5,509 nt of DNA from JBDTRY01 sp039931435 (GTDB taxonomy: Bacteria > Acidobacteriota > Thermoanaerobaculia > Gp7-AA8). The stretch covers positions 1-5,509 of the forward strand of contig JBDTRY010000252.1 of assembly GCA_039931435.1 (NCBI GenBank), in the 5' to 3' direction. Of the stretch, positions 1 to 5,509 are shown piece after piece. Below the pieces are notes generated by a model. The model made no database searches and was not told where the DNA came from. It saw only the letters and a list, made by a program, of their open reading frames with translations. The stretch's first letter is position 1, and each line of letters opens with the position of its first letter. Made by a program: the position numbers and the translations under genes.

Positions 1-1
1 T

Positions 2-472
2 AGCCGGTTCGAGGACATCCTTCTGGGGTTCGGAACGGTGGCGGTGGTCCTGACGACGATCGTCTTTCCGTTCGTGCCTGGTGAATTTCCCCTGCCGTGG
101 GGAACGTTCGCTCTGGCCCTTCTTCATGGCGGCAGCGTCATTCCGAATATCCTCGGGATCCACGGACTGGCGGCGGTTGTTCTCTATTCAATCGTCGTGC
201 TTGCCGCGGCGCACGCGGTTTTTCCGAAGGGCCGAATGCTTTTCTTCGGGGTCGGTGTGGCCGTGGCGCTGCTGGCGGGATTCGTGGCCCTGCAGACTCT
301 GTCCTCGCCTCGGCTGCGGGTGGAGCGGGCGTACATCGCCGATGTCTATCTCTGCCGACCCGGGTCGCTTGAAGCCGTCTTTCCTCCCGGCATGACCATC
401 CCGCGCTCCCTGCAGAATCGGCGCGTCTACGAGTTGACCGTACCGCCGTTCACTTGCCCACCGGTTCACTGA
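2..472 (+). CDS. C-terminal part of a multi-pass membrane protein of unknown function (5' end outside window)
   Basis: The reading frame is open from the first bases of the window, so the gene begins upstream; the GTG at 38 is only the first internal start-like codon, not a credible start. The 156 visible residues hold about four hydrophobic segments, near residues 5-26, 34-53, 55-74 and 79-100. A soluble tail of about 55 residues follows, with two cysteines (in YLCRPGS and PPFTCPPVH) and many prolines. The short basic linker FPKGR at about 74-78 suggests a cytoplasmic loop between the last two helices. The gene ends with TGA at 470-472 and converges on the GT2 gene 78 bases away. I do not recognise the family. 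Given the neighbours, a membrane glycosyltransferase or polymer-export protein is possible, but nothing in the visible part proves it. That it is a real coding region is supported by the membrane-protein pattern and by the lack of any better frame. Confidence 0.7.
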   Translation, partial: SRFEDILLGFGTVAVVLTTIVFPFVPGEFPLPWGTFALALLHGGSVIPNILGIHGLAAVVLYSIVVLAAAHAVFPKGRMLFFGVGVAVALLAGFVALQTLSSPRLRVERAYIADVYLCRPGSLEAVFPPGMTIPRSLQNRRVYELTVPPFTCPPVH

Positions 473-550
473 TCGGACTGAGCGCACCGGGAAGTTCACC
501 TGCCGTCACCGGTCCCGAATGGGCCAGAAGCAATGGAACAATTCAGGCGG

Positions 551-1357
551 TCAGGATTTCGCTGCCGGGAGTTCTCCCGAGGCCACAGGTGCCGCAATGG
601 TCCTGGCCCGGGCGTCACGGAAGATGGGATGCGAGTAGAGGCCCTTCTTGTGGAGCTTGTAGAAGACCATGGTCTTCAGAATCCCCACGCCGTACTGCAT
701 CGACCGCCAGAATCCGATCTGGGAGGCCTCTGGAAAATAGCGCGTCCGAATGGGGACTTCACGTACGACCATTTTCCTGGCCACCCCCTGGGCAATGATC
801 TGTGTGTCGAAGATGAAGCCGTCCGAGTTTGCTTCAAGATTCACCGTCTCAAGAAACCGCCGTGAATATGCTCTGAATCCGGAGTGGTACTCGGACAGAA
901 AGACGTAAAACGTGGCGTTTTCCACCATCGTCAGGAAGAGATTCGCGAAGTACTTCCACTTCGGCATACCCCCCTCGATGGGCCGTCCTCCAAGCATGCG
1001 GGAGCCGAAGACCGCATCGCACTCATCGTTGAGCAGGGGAGTGATCAGCTGGGGAATGATCTTCGGGTCGTATTGATGATCGGGATGAACCATGACCATG
1101 ATTTCCCCGCCCAGGTCCATCGCCGTGCGATAGCAGGTCTTCTGGTTTCCCCCGTATCCACGGTTTCGGGAATGGACGACTGTGCGGATTCCCAGTTCCC
1201 TGGCCACTTCCACGGTTCGGTCGCGTGAGCAGTCGTCGACGAGCAGGATCTCGTCGACCCAGTCCTTCGGGATGTCGTGGAAGGTCGCTTCGAGCGTTTT
1301 CTCCGCGTTGTACGCAGGAAGGACCACGACTACTTTTTTGGTGCGCAGAGCAGCCAT
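551..1357 (-). CDS. GT2-family glycosyltransferase, DPM1-like (probable polyprenyl-phosphate sugar transferase)
   Basis: This is a GT-A fold family 2 glycosyltransferase of about 268 residues from the ATG at 1357. It shows the N-terminal strand VVVVLPAYNAEKTL (residues 9-22), the nucleotide-binding LLVDDCSRDRT (38-48, Asp41/Asp42), RNRGYGGNQKT (64-74), HPDHQYDP in the DxD position (91-98), FGSRMLGG, and the acceptor-site motif SEYHSGFRAYSR. Known relatives transfer a sugar from a nucleotide donor to a polyprenyl or dolichyl phosphate at the cytoplasmic face of the membrane. No transmembrane helix is evident, unlike CsbB or GtrB with two C-terminal helices, so it is probably soluble or peripheral. 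Start choice: the ATG at 1357 puts the conserved strand at residue 9, as is usual, but has little Shine-Dalgarno sequence. A GTG at 1402 in the same frame has AGAGG eight bases upstream and would add 15 residues unlike the family. It is transcribed away from the YfhO-like gene, its likely partner. The sugar and acceptor cannot be read from sequence. Confidence 0.93.
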   Translation of the reverse strand: MAALRTKKVVVVLPAYNAEKTLEATFHDIPKDWVDEILLVDDCSRDRTVEVARELGIRTVVHSRNRGYGGNQKTCYRTAMDLGGEIMVMVHPDHQYDPKIIPQLITPLLNDECDAVFGSRMLGGRPIEGGMPKWKYFANLFLTMVENATFYVFLSEYHSGFRAYSRRFLETVNLEANSDGFIFDTQIIAQGVARKMVVREVPIRTRYFPEASQIGFWRSMQYGVGILKTMVFYKLHKKGLYSHPIFRDARARTIAAPVASGELPAAKS

Positions 1358-1420
1358 CTCGGGATTCAGCGCCGGAGAATAGCATACCCGTTTTCCCCAC
1401 ACGGACCGGCCCTCTTCTCA

Positions 1421-1426
1421 TACAAT
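1421..1426 (+). promoter_or_regulatory. Possible -10 box (TACAAT) just ahead of the YfhO-like gene
   Basis: TACAAT matches the sigma-70 -10 consensus at five of six bases and lies nine bases before the GTG start at 1436. Transcription would begin near 1433, giving an almost leaderless mRNA. This would fit the absence of a Shine-Dalgarno sequence before that GTG. No good -35 box is seen at 16-18 bases spacing (CACACG and neighbours), so the call is weak. The site lies in the divergent gap shared with the GT2 gene. Confidence 0.25.
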
Positions 1427-1435
1427 GCGCGGCTG

Positions 1436-3847
1436 GTGAACGAACGGATTCTGCCCGAGCCGCGACGCGATCTCGCCGCCATCGCCTTGCTGCTCTGTCT
1501 GGGCGCGCTCCTGTTTGCCGATGTCCTGTTCCTGGGCCGCAGTCTCTATCTGCGTGACCTGACCCGCTACTACTACCCCACGAAGAGAATTGTCCGCGAG
1601 GTCATGCTCAGCGGCGAAATGCCCTACTGGAATCGCTACTACGAAGCGGGCCAGCCCATGGCCGCCAATCCCGAATACGAAGTCTTCTATCCTCCGCAGT
1701 GGCTGATTCTGCTGCCCTCGTACAATCTCGGCTACCGGCTGCACATCGTCTTTCACATCTGGGCCAGTCTCGTCGGGATGTACCTGCTCCTGCGTTCGTT
1801 GCGACTTCGTATCTGGAGCGCACTTTTCGGGGCAATGGCCTTCGGCCTCGGAGGCCTGGTTCTTTCGCTGGTCAACCTCCTGCCCATACTCTTCTGCGCC
1901 ACATGGATTCCGTGGATCCTGATCTTCGTACGGCGAACGCTTCTGGTCCCGACTGTCCGCGATTTTTCGCTGGCGGGACTGTTTCTGGGCCTGCAGGCGC
2001 TGTCGGCCGAGCCCACCACGCTTGTCCAGACGTGGTTTCTCATCTGCATGTATGCGCTCTATCGCGCCTGGTACAGTCCTCCCCGGCTGTCCACCGGCGC
2101 CAGAAATCTTCTCCTCAGTGGAATGATGATCGGCTCGGGCCTGCTCGTAGGAGCGGTGCAGATTCTTCCTGCTGCCGACCATGTAGGCGAGTCTGCCCGC
2201 TCTCGACCCTTCGACTTCGGGCTCGTTACCACGTGGAGCATGCCCTTCGGCAAGCCGCTGGAGATGATCTATCCGAACATCTTCGGTCACATGTCTCGCG
2301 CTCATGTGAGCTGGCTCTGGGGCAGCGGCATGTATCGCAATACCGGTTCGGGCTTCTACTACAACATCTACTGCAGCCTGCTGCTGATCGCTCTCGCACT
2401 TGCGGGATTCGCCGTCCGTCCCCGAGGGGGCCGGCTGATTCTGATGATCGCCGGCTTTGCCTCTCTCATCGCCCTGGGCGAACATACACCGCTGTTCAAG
2501 GTCCTGTACCACCTGGGATTGGCGAAGACGATCCGCTACCCGGAAAAATTCGCACTGATGGGCATCTTTGCCGTGATCGTTTTCGCCAGCATGATGTTCG
2601 ACCGCATGGCACGCGGAGACCGGGAGGTTCTGCAGGCAGCCATCGGCATTCTGTTGGCCACGTCCGTGTTCGCGGGAGTAGCCACGCTCTTCACCTTCAC
2701 ACCCTGGTATCAGAGCACGTTCGTTGCCCTCTGGGGTACGCGCCCGGCGAGCGAAACGAAGTTCATGACGCAGCTTTATCAGGTGGACTGGGCAGTGGCC
2801 ACAGTTCGCGGGCTGGTCTTTGCGGGCCTGCTCTACTGGGCGGACCGGCGAAGGGTTTCGCAGATCTGGCTCGCTACGCTGCTCATAGTCGTCGCTATCG
2901 ACATGGGTTACGTGGTGCGCGAGCTCATTCCGACGTTTCCGCGCGCATTCTTCGACCCGCCTCCGGTGGCGCAGACTCTGCCGCCGGATCACGCTTCCTA
3001 TCGGGTATTTCACGAAGCGGACTGGTACGGGGGCGCCGATCCTGCGCGCCAGTATTTCGCAACGGGAAGCGCCGTCTACTGGCTCGTGCGCAACGGAATG
3101 CTCCCCATGACTCCCGCGATCTGGGGCGTTCACACGGTCCTGGAGCGGGACTATGACAAGACCGCGCTGCTGCCGACGATCGACTTCGTCGACGCCATGT
3201 GGAAAGTACGGGATCGGGGGAAAAAGGACTGGGCCGAGGCGTTCATGGCCATGTCCAATGCTCGTTTCCGTGGCGTGTACGTACCATTCGGCGAGGAGAA
3301 GAAGCGCGTCGGTGGGCAGATGCAGAACGGCCGGCCCGTACGATTCGTCGAAGCCCCGCAGGAGAATCCGCGCTACTACTTCGCGGACCAGCTGGTGAAG
3401 GCGGGCGATCCGCAGGAGTTCATCGACAAGCTCGTGAAAACGTCCTGGAGCCGGCGAGTTGGATTCGTGCCATTCCGGCCGTTCAAGCCAGCGGCGGGGA
3501 CGGTGCTCAGCACCAGGGAGACGAACAACACAGCCTCGATCGTAGTCGACAGCCCTGCGACATCGTTTCTGATCATGAGCGTGACGCGGAACAAGTACTG
3601 GAGTGCCACGCTGGATGGAAATCCGATCCAGCTCCGGCCGGTGAATATCGCCTATCAGGGCGTCATCGTGCCGCCCGGGCGTCACACGGTGCGCATGGTG
3701 TACGAGAACACACTGGTAGTGGCAGGCGGCCTGGTGTCGCTGCTGAGCGCCTTCATGCTCATGGTCGTCCTCATCCGCAGCCGGGACCCGGAGTTGGTAC
3801 TCCCCGGAAGGCCTGGCGGCTTCGGCGGTGATCCTGTCGTATCCTGA
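1436..3847 (+). CDS. YfhO-like multi-pass membrane protein (GT-C-type, probable lipid-linked sugar transferase)
   Basis: This 803-residue integral membrane protein has about 13 hydrophobic segments. The first is near residues 12-34 and is followed by an extracytoplasmic loop with the acidic motif YLRDLTRYYYP (Asp41) and the conserved run EMPYWNRYYEAGQPMAANPEYEVFYPP (about 61-87, in part). Both are typical of YfhO and related GT-C proteins, in which the first-loop Asp is a candidate catalytic residue. Helices continue to about residue 495. A soluble outer domain of about 260 residues then ends in the YfhO signature YWSATLDGNP...GVIVPPGRHTVRMVY (about 720-755) and one last helix (759-781). In Gram-positive bacteria YfhO works with the GT2 CsbB to glycosylate lipoteichoic acid; here the partner would be the divergent GT2. 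Start: GTG at 1436 is the only plausible in-frame start placed just before the first helix. The frame stays open upstream to an ATG at 1277, but that stretch is antisense to the GT2 gene and not membrane-like. No Shine-Dalgarno sequence is visible. Substrate is unknown. Confidence 0.88.
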   Translation: MNERILPEPRRDLAAIALLLCLGALLFADVLFLGRSLYLRDLTRYYYPTKRIVREVMLSGEMPYWNRYYEAGQPMAANPEYEVFYPPQWLILLPSYNLGYRLHIVFHIWASLVGMYLLLRSLRLRIWSALFGAMAFGLGGLVLSLVNLLPILFCATWIPWILIFVRRTLLVPTVRDFSLAGLFLGLQALSAEPTTLVQTWFLICMYALYRAWYSPPRLSTGARNLLLSGMMIGSGLLVGAVQILPAADHVGESARSRPFDFGLVTTWSMPFGKPLEMIYPNIFGHMSRAHVSWLWGSGMYRNTGSGFYYNIYCSLLLIALALAGFAVRPRGGRLILMIAGFASLIALGEHTPLFKVLYHLGLAKTIRYPEKFALMGIFAVIVFASMMFDRMARGDREVLQAAIGILLATSVFAGVATLFTFTPWYQSTFVALWGTRPASETKFMTQLYQVDWAVATVRGLVFAGLLYWADRRRVSQIWLATLLIVVAIDMGYVVRELIPTFPRAFFDPPPVAQTLPPDHASYRVFHEADWYGGADPARQYFATGSAVYWLVRNGMLPMTPAIWGVHTVLERDYDKTALLPTIDFVDAMWKVRDRGKKDWAEAFMAMSNARFRGVYVPFGEEKKRVGGQMQNGRPVRFVEAPQENPRYYFADQLVKAGDPQEFIDKLVKTSWSRRVGFVPFRPFKPAAGTVLSTRETNNTASIVVDSPATSFLIMSVTRNKYWSATLDGNPIQLRPVNIAYQGVIVPPGRHTVRMVYENTLVVAGGLVSLLSAFMLMVVLIRSRDPELVLPGRPGGFGGDPVVS

Positions 3848-3906
3848 GGAGCATCGCCTGCACAGCGTCCGCTCGTAGAGCTGGGTGTTTCTGAGAACGG
3901 AGCAGA

Positions 3907-5289
3907 ATGTCGCGCGGTTTCTATAAAGCAATCGTCGTCATCGTCATCGGCGCCGTCCTCGTTGCCGGGACCATCGCCTGGATGCGGCATCTTTCTCCTG
4001 AAGACCTCACCTACGTTCCGAAGGAAGCGGTGATCACGCCAGCCGTGCAGTTGCTGCAGCGGTACGTGCGCATCGACACCACCAATCCACCCGGAAACGA
4101 GACGGCCGGGGCAAAGTTTCTGATCGACTATCTGGCCAGAAACGGGATTCACGCCGAGTTGATCGAGTCCGCACCCGGGCGGGGCAACGTCTATGCGCGC
4201 ATCCGCGGACGCCGGCCGGGTGGGGGACTGCTGCTCCTGCACCACATAGACGTGGTCCGCGCCGAAGGGACGGGATGGACCCATCCACCGTTCGGCGGAG
4301 TCGTCGATCTGAATATGGTCTATGGGCGTGGAACGCTCGATATGAAGGGCATCGGCATCTGCCAGCTTCTGGCCTTCGTGGATCTGGCCCGCTCCCATCA
4401 GGTTCCCGCGCACGATGTCGTCTATCTGGCCGTAGCCGATGAAGAGGAGGGCTCGCGTTTCGGAACGCAGTGGCTAATGGAGCACCGCCGCGACGTGTTG
4501 GAGGGAATCGCCTTTGCGTTGAACGAGGGAGGCATCACCGAGACGCTGAAGGAATCTGTGACCTGGTTCGGTATCGAGATCGGGTCAAAACAGATCGTCC
4601 GTCTACGCATGACTGCGCCTGAACGCAAAACGCTGCAGCAGGCACGGCTCACACTGGAGCCTTATTTCAGCCCCAAAGATCCGGAACGCATTCTGCCGGA
4701 AGTCCGTGCGTACTTTCAGGCGGTTGCTCCGCGGCGTATCGAGCTGCCGGGGTTGTATGAGAATCTCGATCGCACCGTGGCCTCGGGAAAGTTCTGGAAC
4801 CTGCCGCCGCCGTATCGAGCTCTGGCGACAACGGAGCTGACTGTCTCCGGAGTCCATTCTGCGGAGAGCGGGGGGTTCTTCACCGACGTTACGATCCTCG
4901 TCCTGCCGGACGTCCGCCCCGACGACGCCGTGGCGCGTTTCCAGCAGATCGTACACGGACTTCCCGTTGCCGTTGAAGTGACGAGCACGATGGGGCCGAC
5001 CGCGGTCTCCTCCACGGCGACGCCTTTCTTCAGCGACATCCGGAAGTCCGTAGCGAAGGTGTACGGAGGCGACGTCGCCGTAGGTCCCCTGATGTTGCCG
5101 TATGCGACCACCGACTCCCGTTTTCTCAGGAGCATCGGCATTCAGGCCTACGGCCTGTGGCCCTTTCCCGTGGACTTCTTTCAGTCCAGCGGAATCCACG
5201 GAATGGACGAGCGGGTTCGCCTCGACTGGTTCAACAAGGGTGTAGATCTGACGATTGATCTCGTGCGACGCTATTCGCAGCTGGGGTGA
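3907..5289 (+). CDS. Membrane-anchored M20-family metallohydrolase with altered lid domain
   Basis: This 460-residue protein begins with a single signal-anchor helix (residues 7-26), which should place the enzyme outside the inner membrane. The M20 di-metal centre is complete: HHIDVV (His113, Asp115), YGRGTLDMKG (Asp145, bridging), ADEEEGS (Glu179 catalytic base, Glu180 ligand), LNEGG (Glu207) and SSGIHGMDE (His431). Around these are other family marks, VRIDTTNPPGNE (54-65), HPPFGG (126-131) and ATTDSRF. The general layout resembles the CPS1/PM20D1 branch, which hydrolyses or forms amide bonds of peptides and N-acyl amino acids. The lid domain (about 222-345) is present but lacks the usual GHxS, NxxP and Arg motifs (see findings), so the substrate, and even activity, are uncertain. 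The ATG is preceded by GGAG at a short spacing of four bases. The gene follows the YfhO-like gene by 59 bases on the same strand with no visible terminator, so co-transcription is likely. The family is certain; the exact function is not. Confidence 0.92.
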   Translation: MSRGFYKAIVVIVIGAVLVAGTIAWMRHLSPEDLTYVPKEAVITPAVQLLQRYVRIDTTNPPGNETAGAKFLIDYLARNGIHAELIESAPGRGNVYARIRGRRPGGGLLLLHHIDVVRAEGTGWTHPPFGGVVDLNMVYGRGTLDMKGIGICQLLAFVDLARSHQVPAHDVVYLAVADEEEGSRFGTQWLMEHRRDVLEGIAFALNEGGITETLKESVTWFGIEIGSKQIVRLRMTAPERKTLQQARLTLEPYFSPKDPERILPEVRAYFQAVAPRRIELPGLYENLDRTVASGKFWNLPPPYRALATTELTVSGVHSAESGGFFTDVTILVLPDVRPDDAVARFQQIVHGLPVAVEVTSTMGPTAVSSTATPFFSDIRKSVAKVYGGDVAVGPLMLPYATTDSRFLRSIGIQAYGLWPFPVDFFQSSGIHGMDERVRLDWFNKGVDLTIDLVRRYSQLG

Positions 5290-5307
5290 CGCTCAGTGTG
5301 GAGTGAT

Positions 5308-5326
5308 ATTGACACTTTCTGTCAAT
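5308..5326. promoter_or_regulatory. Perfect 7-bp dyad ATTGACA-N5-TGTCAAT, candidate activator-binding site
   Basis: Arms at 5308-5314 and 5320-5326 are exact reverse complements around a CTTTC centre. No T-run follows, and the arms are AT-rich, so it is a poor terminator and a better protein-binding site. It lies about 108 bases upstream of the start predicted for the sigma-54-like promoter, a usual distance for an enhancer. Each arm contains the half-site (C/G)TGTC: CTGTC on the + strand at 5319-5323 and GTGTC on the - strand at 5311-5315. This is the core known for the pilin regulator PilR in Pseudomonas aeruginosa. That PilR binds here is inference. Confidence 0.45.
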
Positions 5327-5350
5327 CGAGACGATTGTGAATGACTCGAC

Positions 5351-5367
5351 ATTGGGTTAAACTCAAT
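5351..5367. promoter_or_regulatory. Imperfect 17-bp palindrome ATTGgGTTaAACtCAAT, second candidate operator
   Basis: Seven of eight base pairs match around a central A, and the eighth is a G-T wobble. It shares the outer ATTG...CAAT with the upstream dyad, and its centre (5359) is 42 bases from that one (5317), about four helical turns. A smaller dyad, GTTAA-N8-TTAAC at 5356-5373, overlaps it. It lies about 66 bases before the predicted pilin transcription start. It could be a second site for the same regulator or a chance product of AT-rich sequence. Confidence 0.3.
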
Positions 5368-5397
5368 ATTAACAGCAACATCCGTTTCGGGAGGAAG

Positions 5398-5413
5398 TTG
5401 GTATAACCCTTGA
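5398..5413 (+). promoter_or_regulatory. Sigma-54-like promoter (-24/-12) of the pilin gene
   Basis: TTGGTATAACCCTTGA places GG and the G of the -12 element ten bases apart, the spacing RpoN requires. The -24 TTGG and -12 TTG fit the consensus. The final C of the -12 GC is replaced by A, and the CAC after TTGG reads TAT, so it is a near match only. Transcription would start near 5425, leaving an untranslated leader of about 43 bases. RpoN control of type IV pilin genes is well known in Pseudomonas and Geobacter, which supports the call by context. Confidence 0.5.
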
Positions 5414-5454
5414 GAATGCAGGTGGTGAATCGGTCCAGACAGGAAGAGAAAACC

Positions 5455-5460
5455 AGGAGG
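5455..5460 (+). promoter_or_regulatory. Perfect Shine-Dalgarno AGGAGG before the pilin start
   Basis: The full consensus AGGAGG sits seven bases before the ATG at 5468 and ten before the second ATG at 5471, which favours the first as the start. It is much stronger than the sites before the other genes in the window, as expected for an abundant structural protein such as a major pilin. Confidence 0.85.
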
Positions 5461-5467
5461 ATTTTTA

Positions 5468-5509
5468 ATGATGAAGTTTACGAAGAAGGAAAAGGGATTC
5501 ACTCTTATC
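5468..5509 (+). CDS. Type IV pilin-like prepilin, N-terminus only (cut by window end)
   Basis: Only 14 codons are visible, reading MMKFTKKEKGFTLI. This is a class III (prepilin) signal: a short basic leader followed by the prepilin-peptidase site G|FTLI. PilD-type peptidase would cut after Gly10, leaving an N-terminal Phe that is then N-methylated. The hydrophobic helix and the usual Glu5 of the mature protein lie beyond the window. The short ten-residue leader, the perfect ribosome binding site and the sigma-54-like promoter point to a major pilin (PilA type) rather than a minor pilin or a type II secretion pseudopilin, but the visible part cannot separate these. The gene stands after its own regulatory region and is probably transcribed separately from the M20 gene. 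Confidence 0.85.
   Translation, partial: MMKFTKKEKGFTLI

Noticed and set aside
473..550. A bidirectional terminator between the converging membrane-protein and GT2 genes.
   Set aside because: Only a five-pair ACCGG/CCGGT match with a 19-base loop is seen, and there is no T-run on either strand.
1277..1435. An N-terminal extension of the YfhO-like gene to an ATG at 1277.
   Set aside because: The extra 53 residues are basic, have no membrane or family character, and up to 1357 lie antisense to the well-conserved start of the GT2 gene.
3848..3906. A promoter or terminator in the gap between the YfhO-like and M20 genes.
   Set aside because: No convincing -35/-10 pair, hairpin or T-run; the gap holds only the GGAG ribosome binding site of the M20 gene.
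1418..3931. An 837-codon open frame on the - strand covering the whole YfhO-like gene.
   Set aside because: Its product is hydrophilic, rich in Arg, His, Gln and Glu and without domain character, while the + strand gives a clear membrane protein with YfhO motifs. Long antisense frames are common opposite GC-rich genes poor in codons that read as stops in reverse.
4609..4700. A hidden frameshift in the M20 gene: the +1 frame encodes His-Gly-Ser at 4643-4651, near where the missing GHxS should be.
   Set aside because: The spacing from the TA of RLRMTA is about eight residues instead of about five, and the flanking +1-frame residues show no further M20 likeness. The normal frame stays open and regains family similarity, so this is probably chance.
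5308..5326. The hairpin-forming palindrome as a rho-independent terminator of the M20 gene.
   Set aside because: The stem is only seven pairs and AT-rich, and no T-run follows on either strand.
5309..5338. TTGACA at 5309-5314 as the -35 box of a sigma-70 promoter.
   Set aside because: At 17-18 bases spacing the sequence is CGATTG or GATTGT, at best three of six matches to TATAAT; the hexamer is better explained as a palindrome arm.

Overview
The window is 5.5 kb of compact bacterial chromosome, around 60% GC by eye in the genes, with short intergenic gaps. It holds the end of one membrane-protein gene, three complete genes and the first codons of a fifth. The gene content (a soluble DPM1-like GT2 glycosyltransferase, a YfhO-type membrane protein, a membrane-anchored M20 hydrolase and a type IV pilin behind a sigma-54-like promoter) suggests a Gram-negative, free-living bacterium of the Acidobacteriota or the former Deltaproteobacteria. 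That placement is inference from protein style; there is no rRNA or marker gene here.

Layout. At 2-472 (+) lies the C-terminal part of an unrecognised multi-pass membrane protein. It converges on a GT2 glycosyltransferase at 551-1357 (-). A short divergent gap of 78 bases follows, then a large YfhO-like, GT-C-type membrane protein at 1436-3847 (+), starting with GTG. After a 59-base gap comes a membrane-anchored M20-family metallohydrolase at 3907-5289 (+). The 178 bases from 5290 to 5467 are clearly AT-richer (about 45% GC over 5291-5460). They contain two dyad-symmetry elements, a sigma-54-like promoter and a perfect AGGAGG ribosome binding site, and lead into a type IV pilin-like gene cut off by the window end (5468-5509).

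How the parts may work together. GT2 enzymes of this type usually load a sugar onto a polyprenyl phosphate at the cytoplasmic face. YfhO/GT-C membrane proteins are thought to transfer such a lipid-linked sugar on the outer face, as in the CsbB/YfhO pair that glycosylates lipoteichoic acid in Gram-positive bacteria. The divergent GT2 and YfhO-like genes therefore look like a two-step surface glycosylation pair. The pilin next door is a possible but unproven acceptor. The M20 protein keeps its whole metal centre but appears to have lost the lid-domain residues that normally bind substrate, which makes it the most unusual protein here. I see no mobile element, CRISPR array, tRNA or rRNA, and nothing that proves a wholly new system. 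The points most worth following up are the altered M20 enzyme, the glycosylation pair beside a pilin, and the pilin control region.
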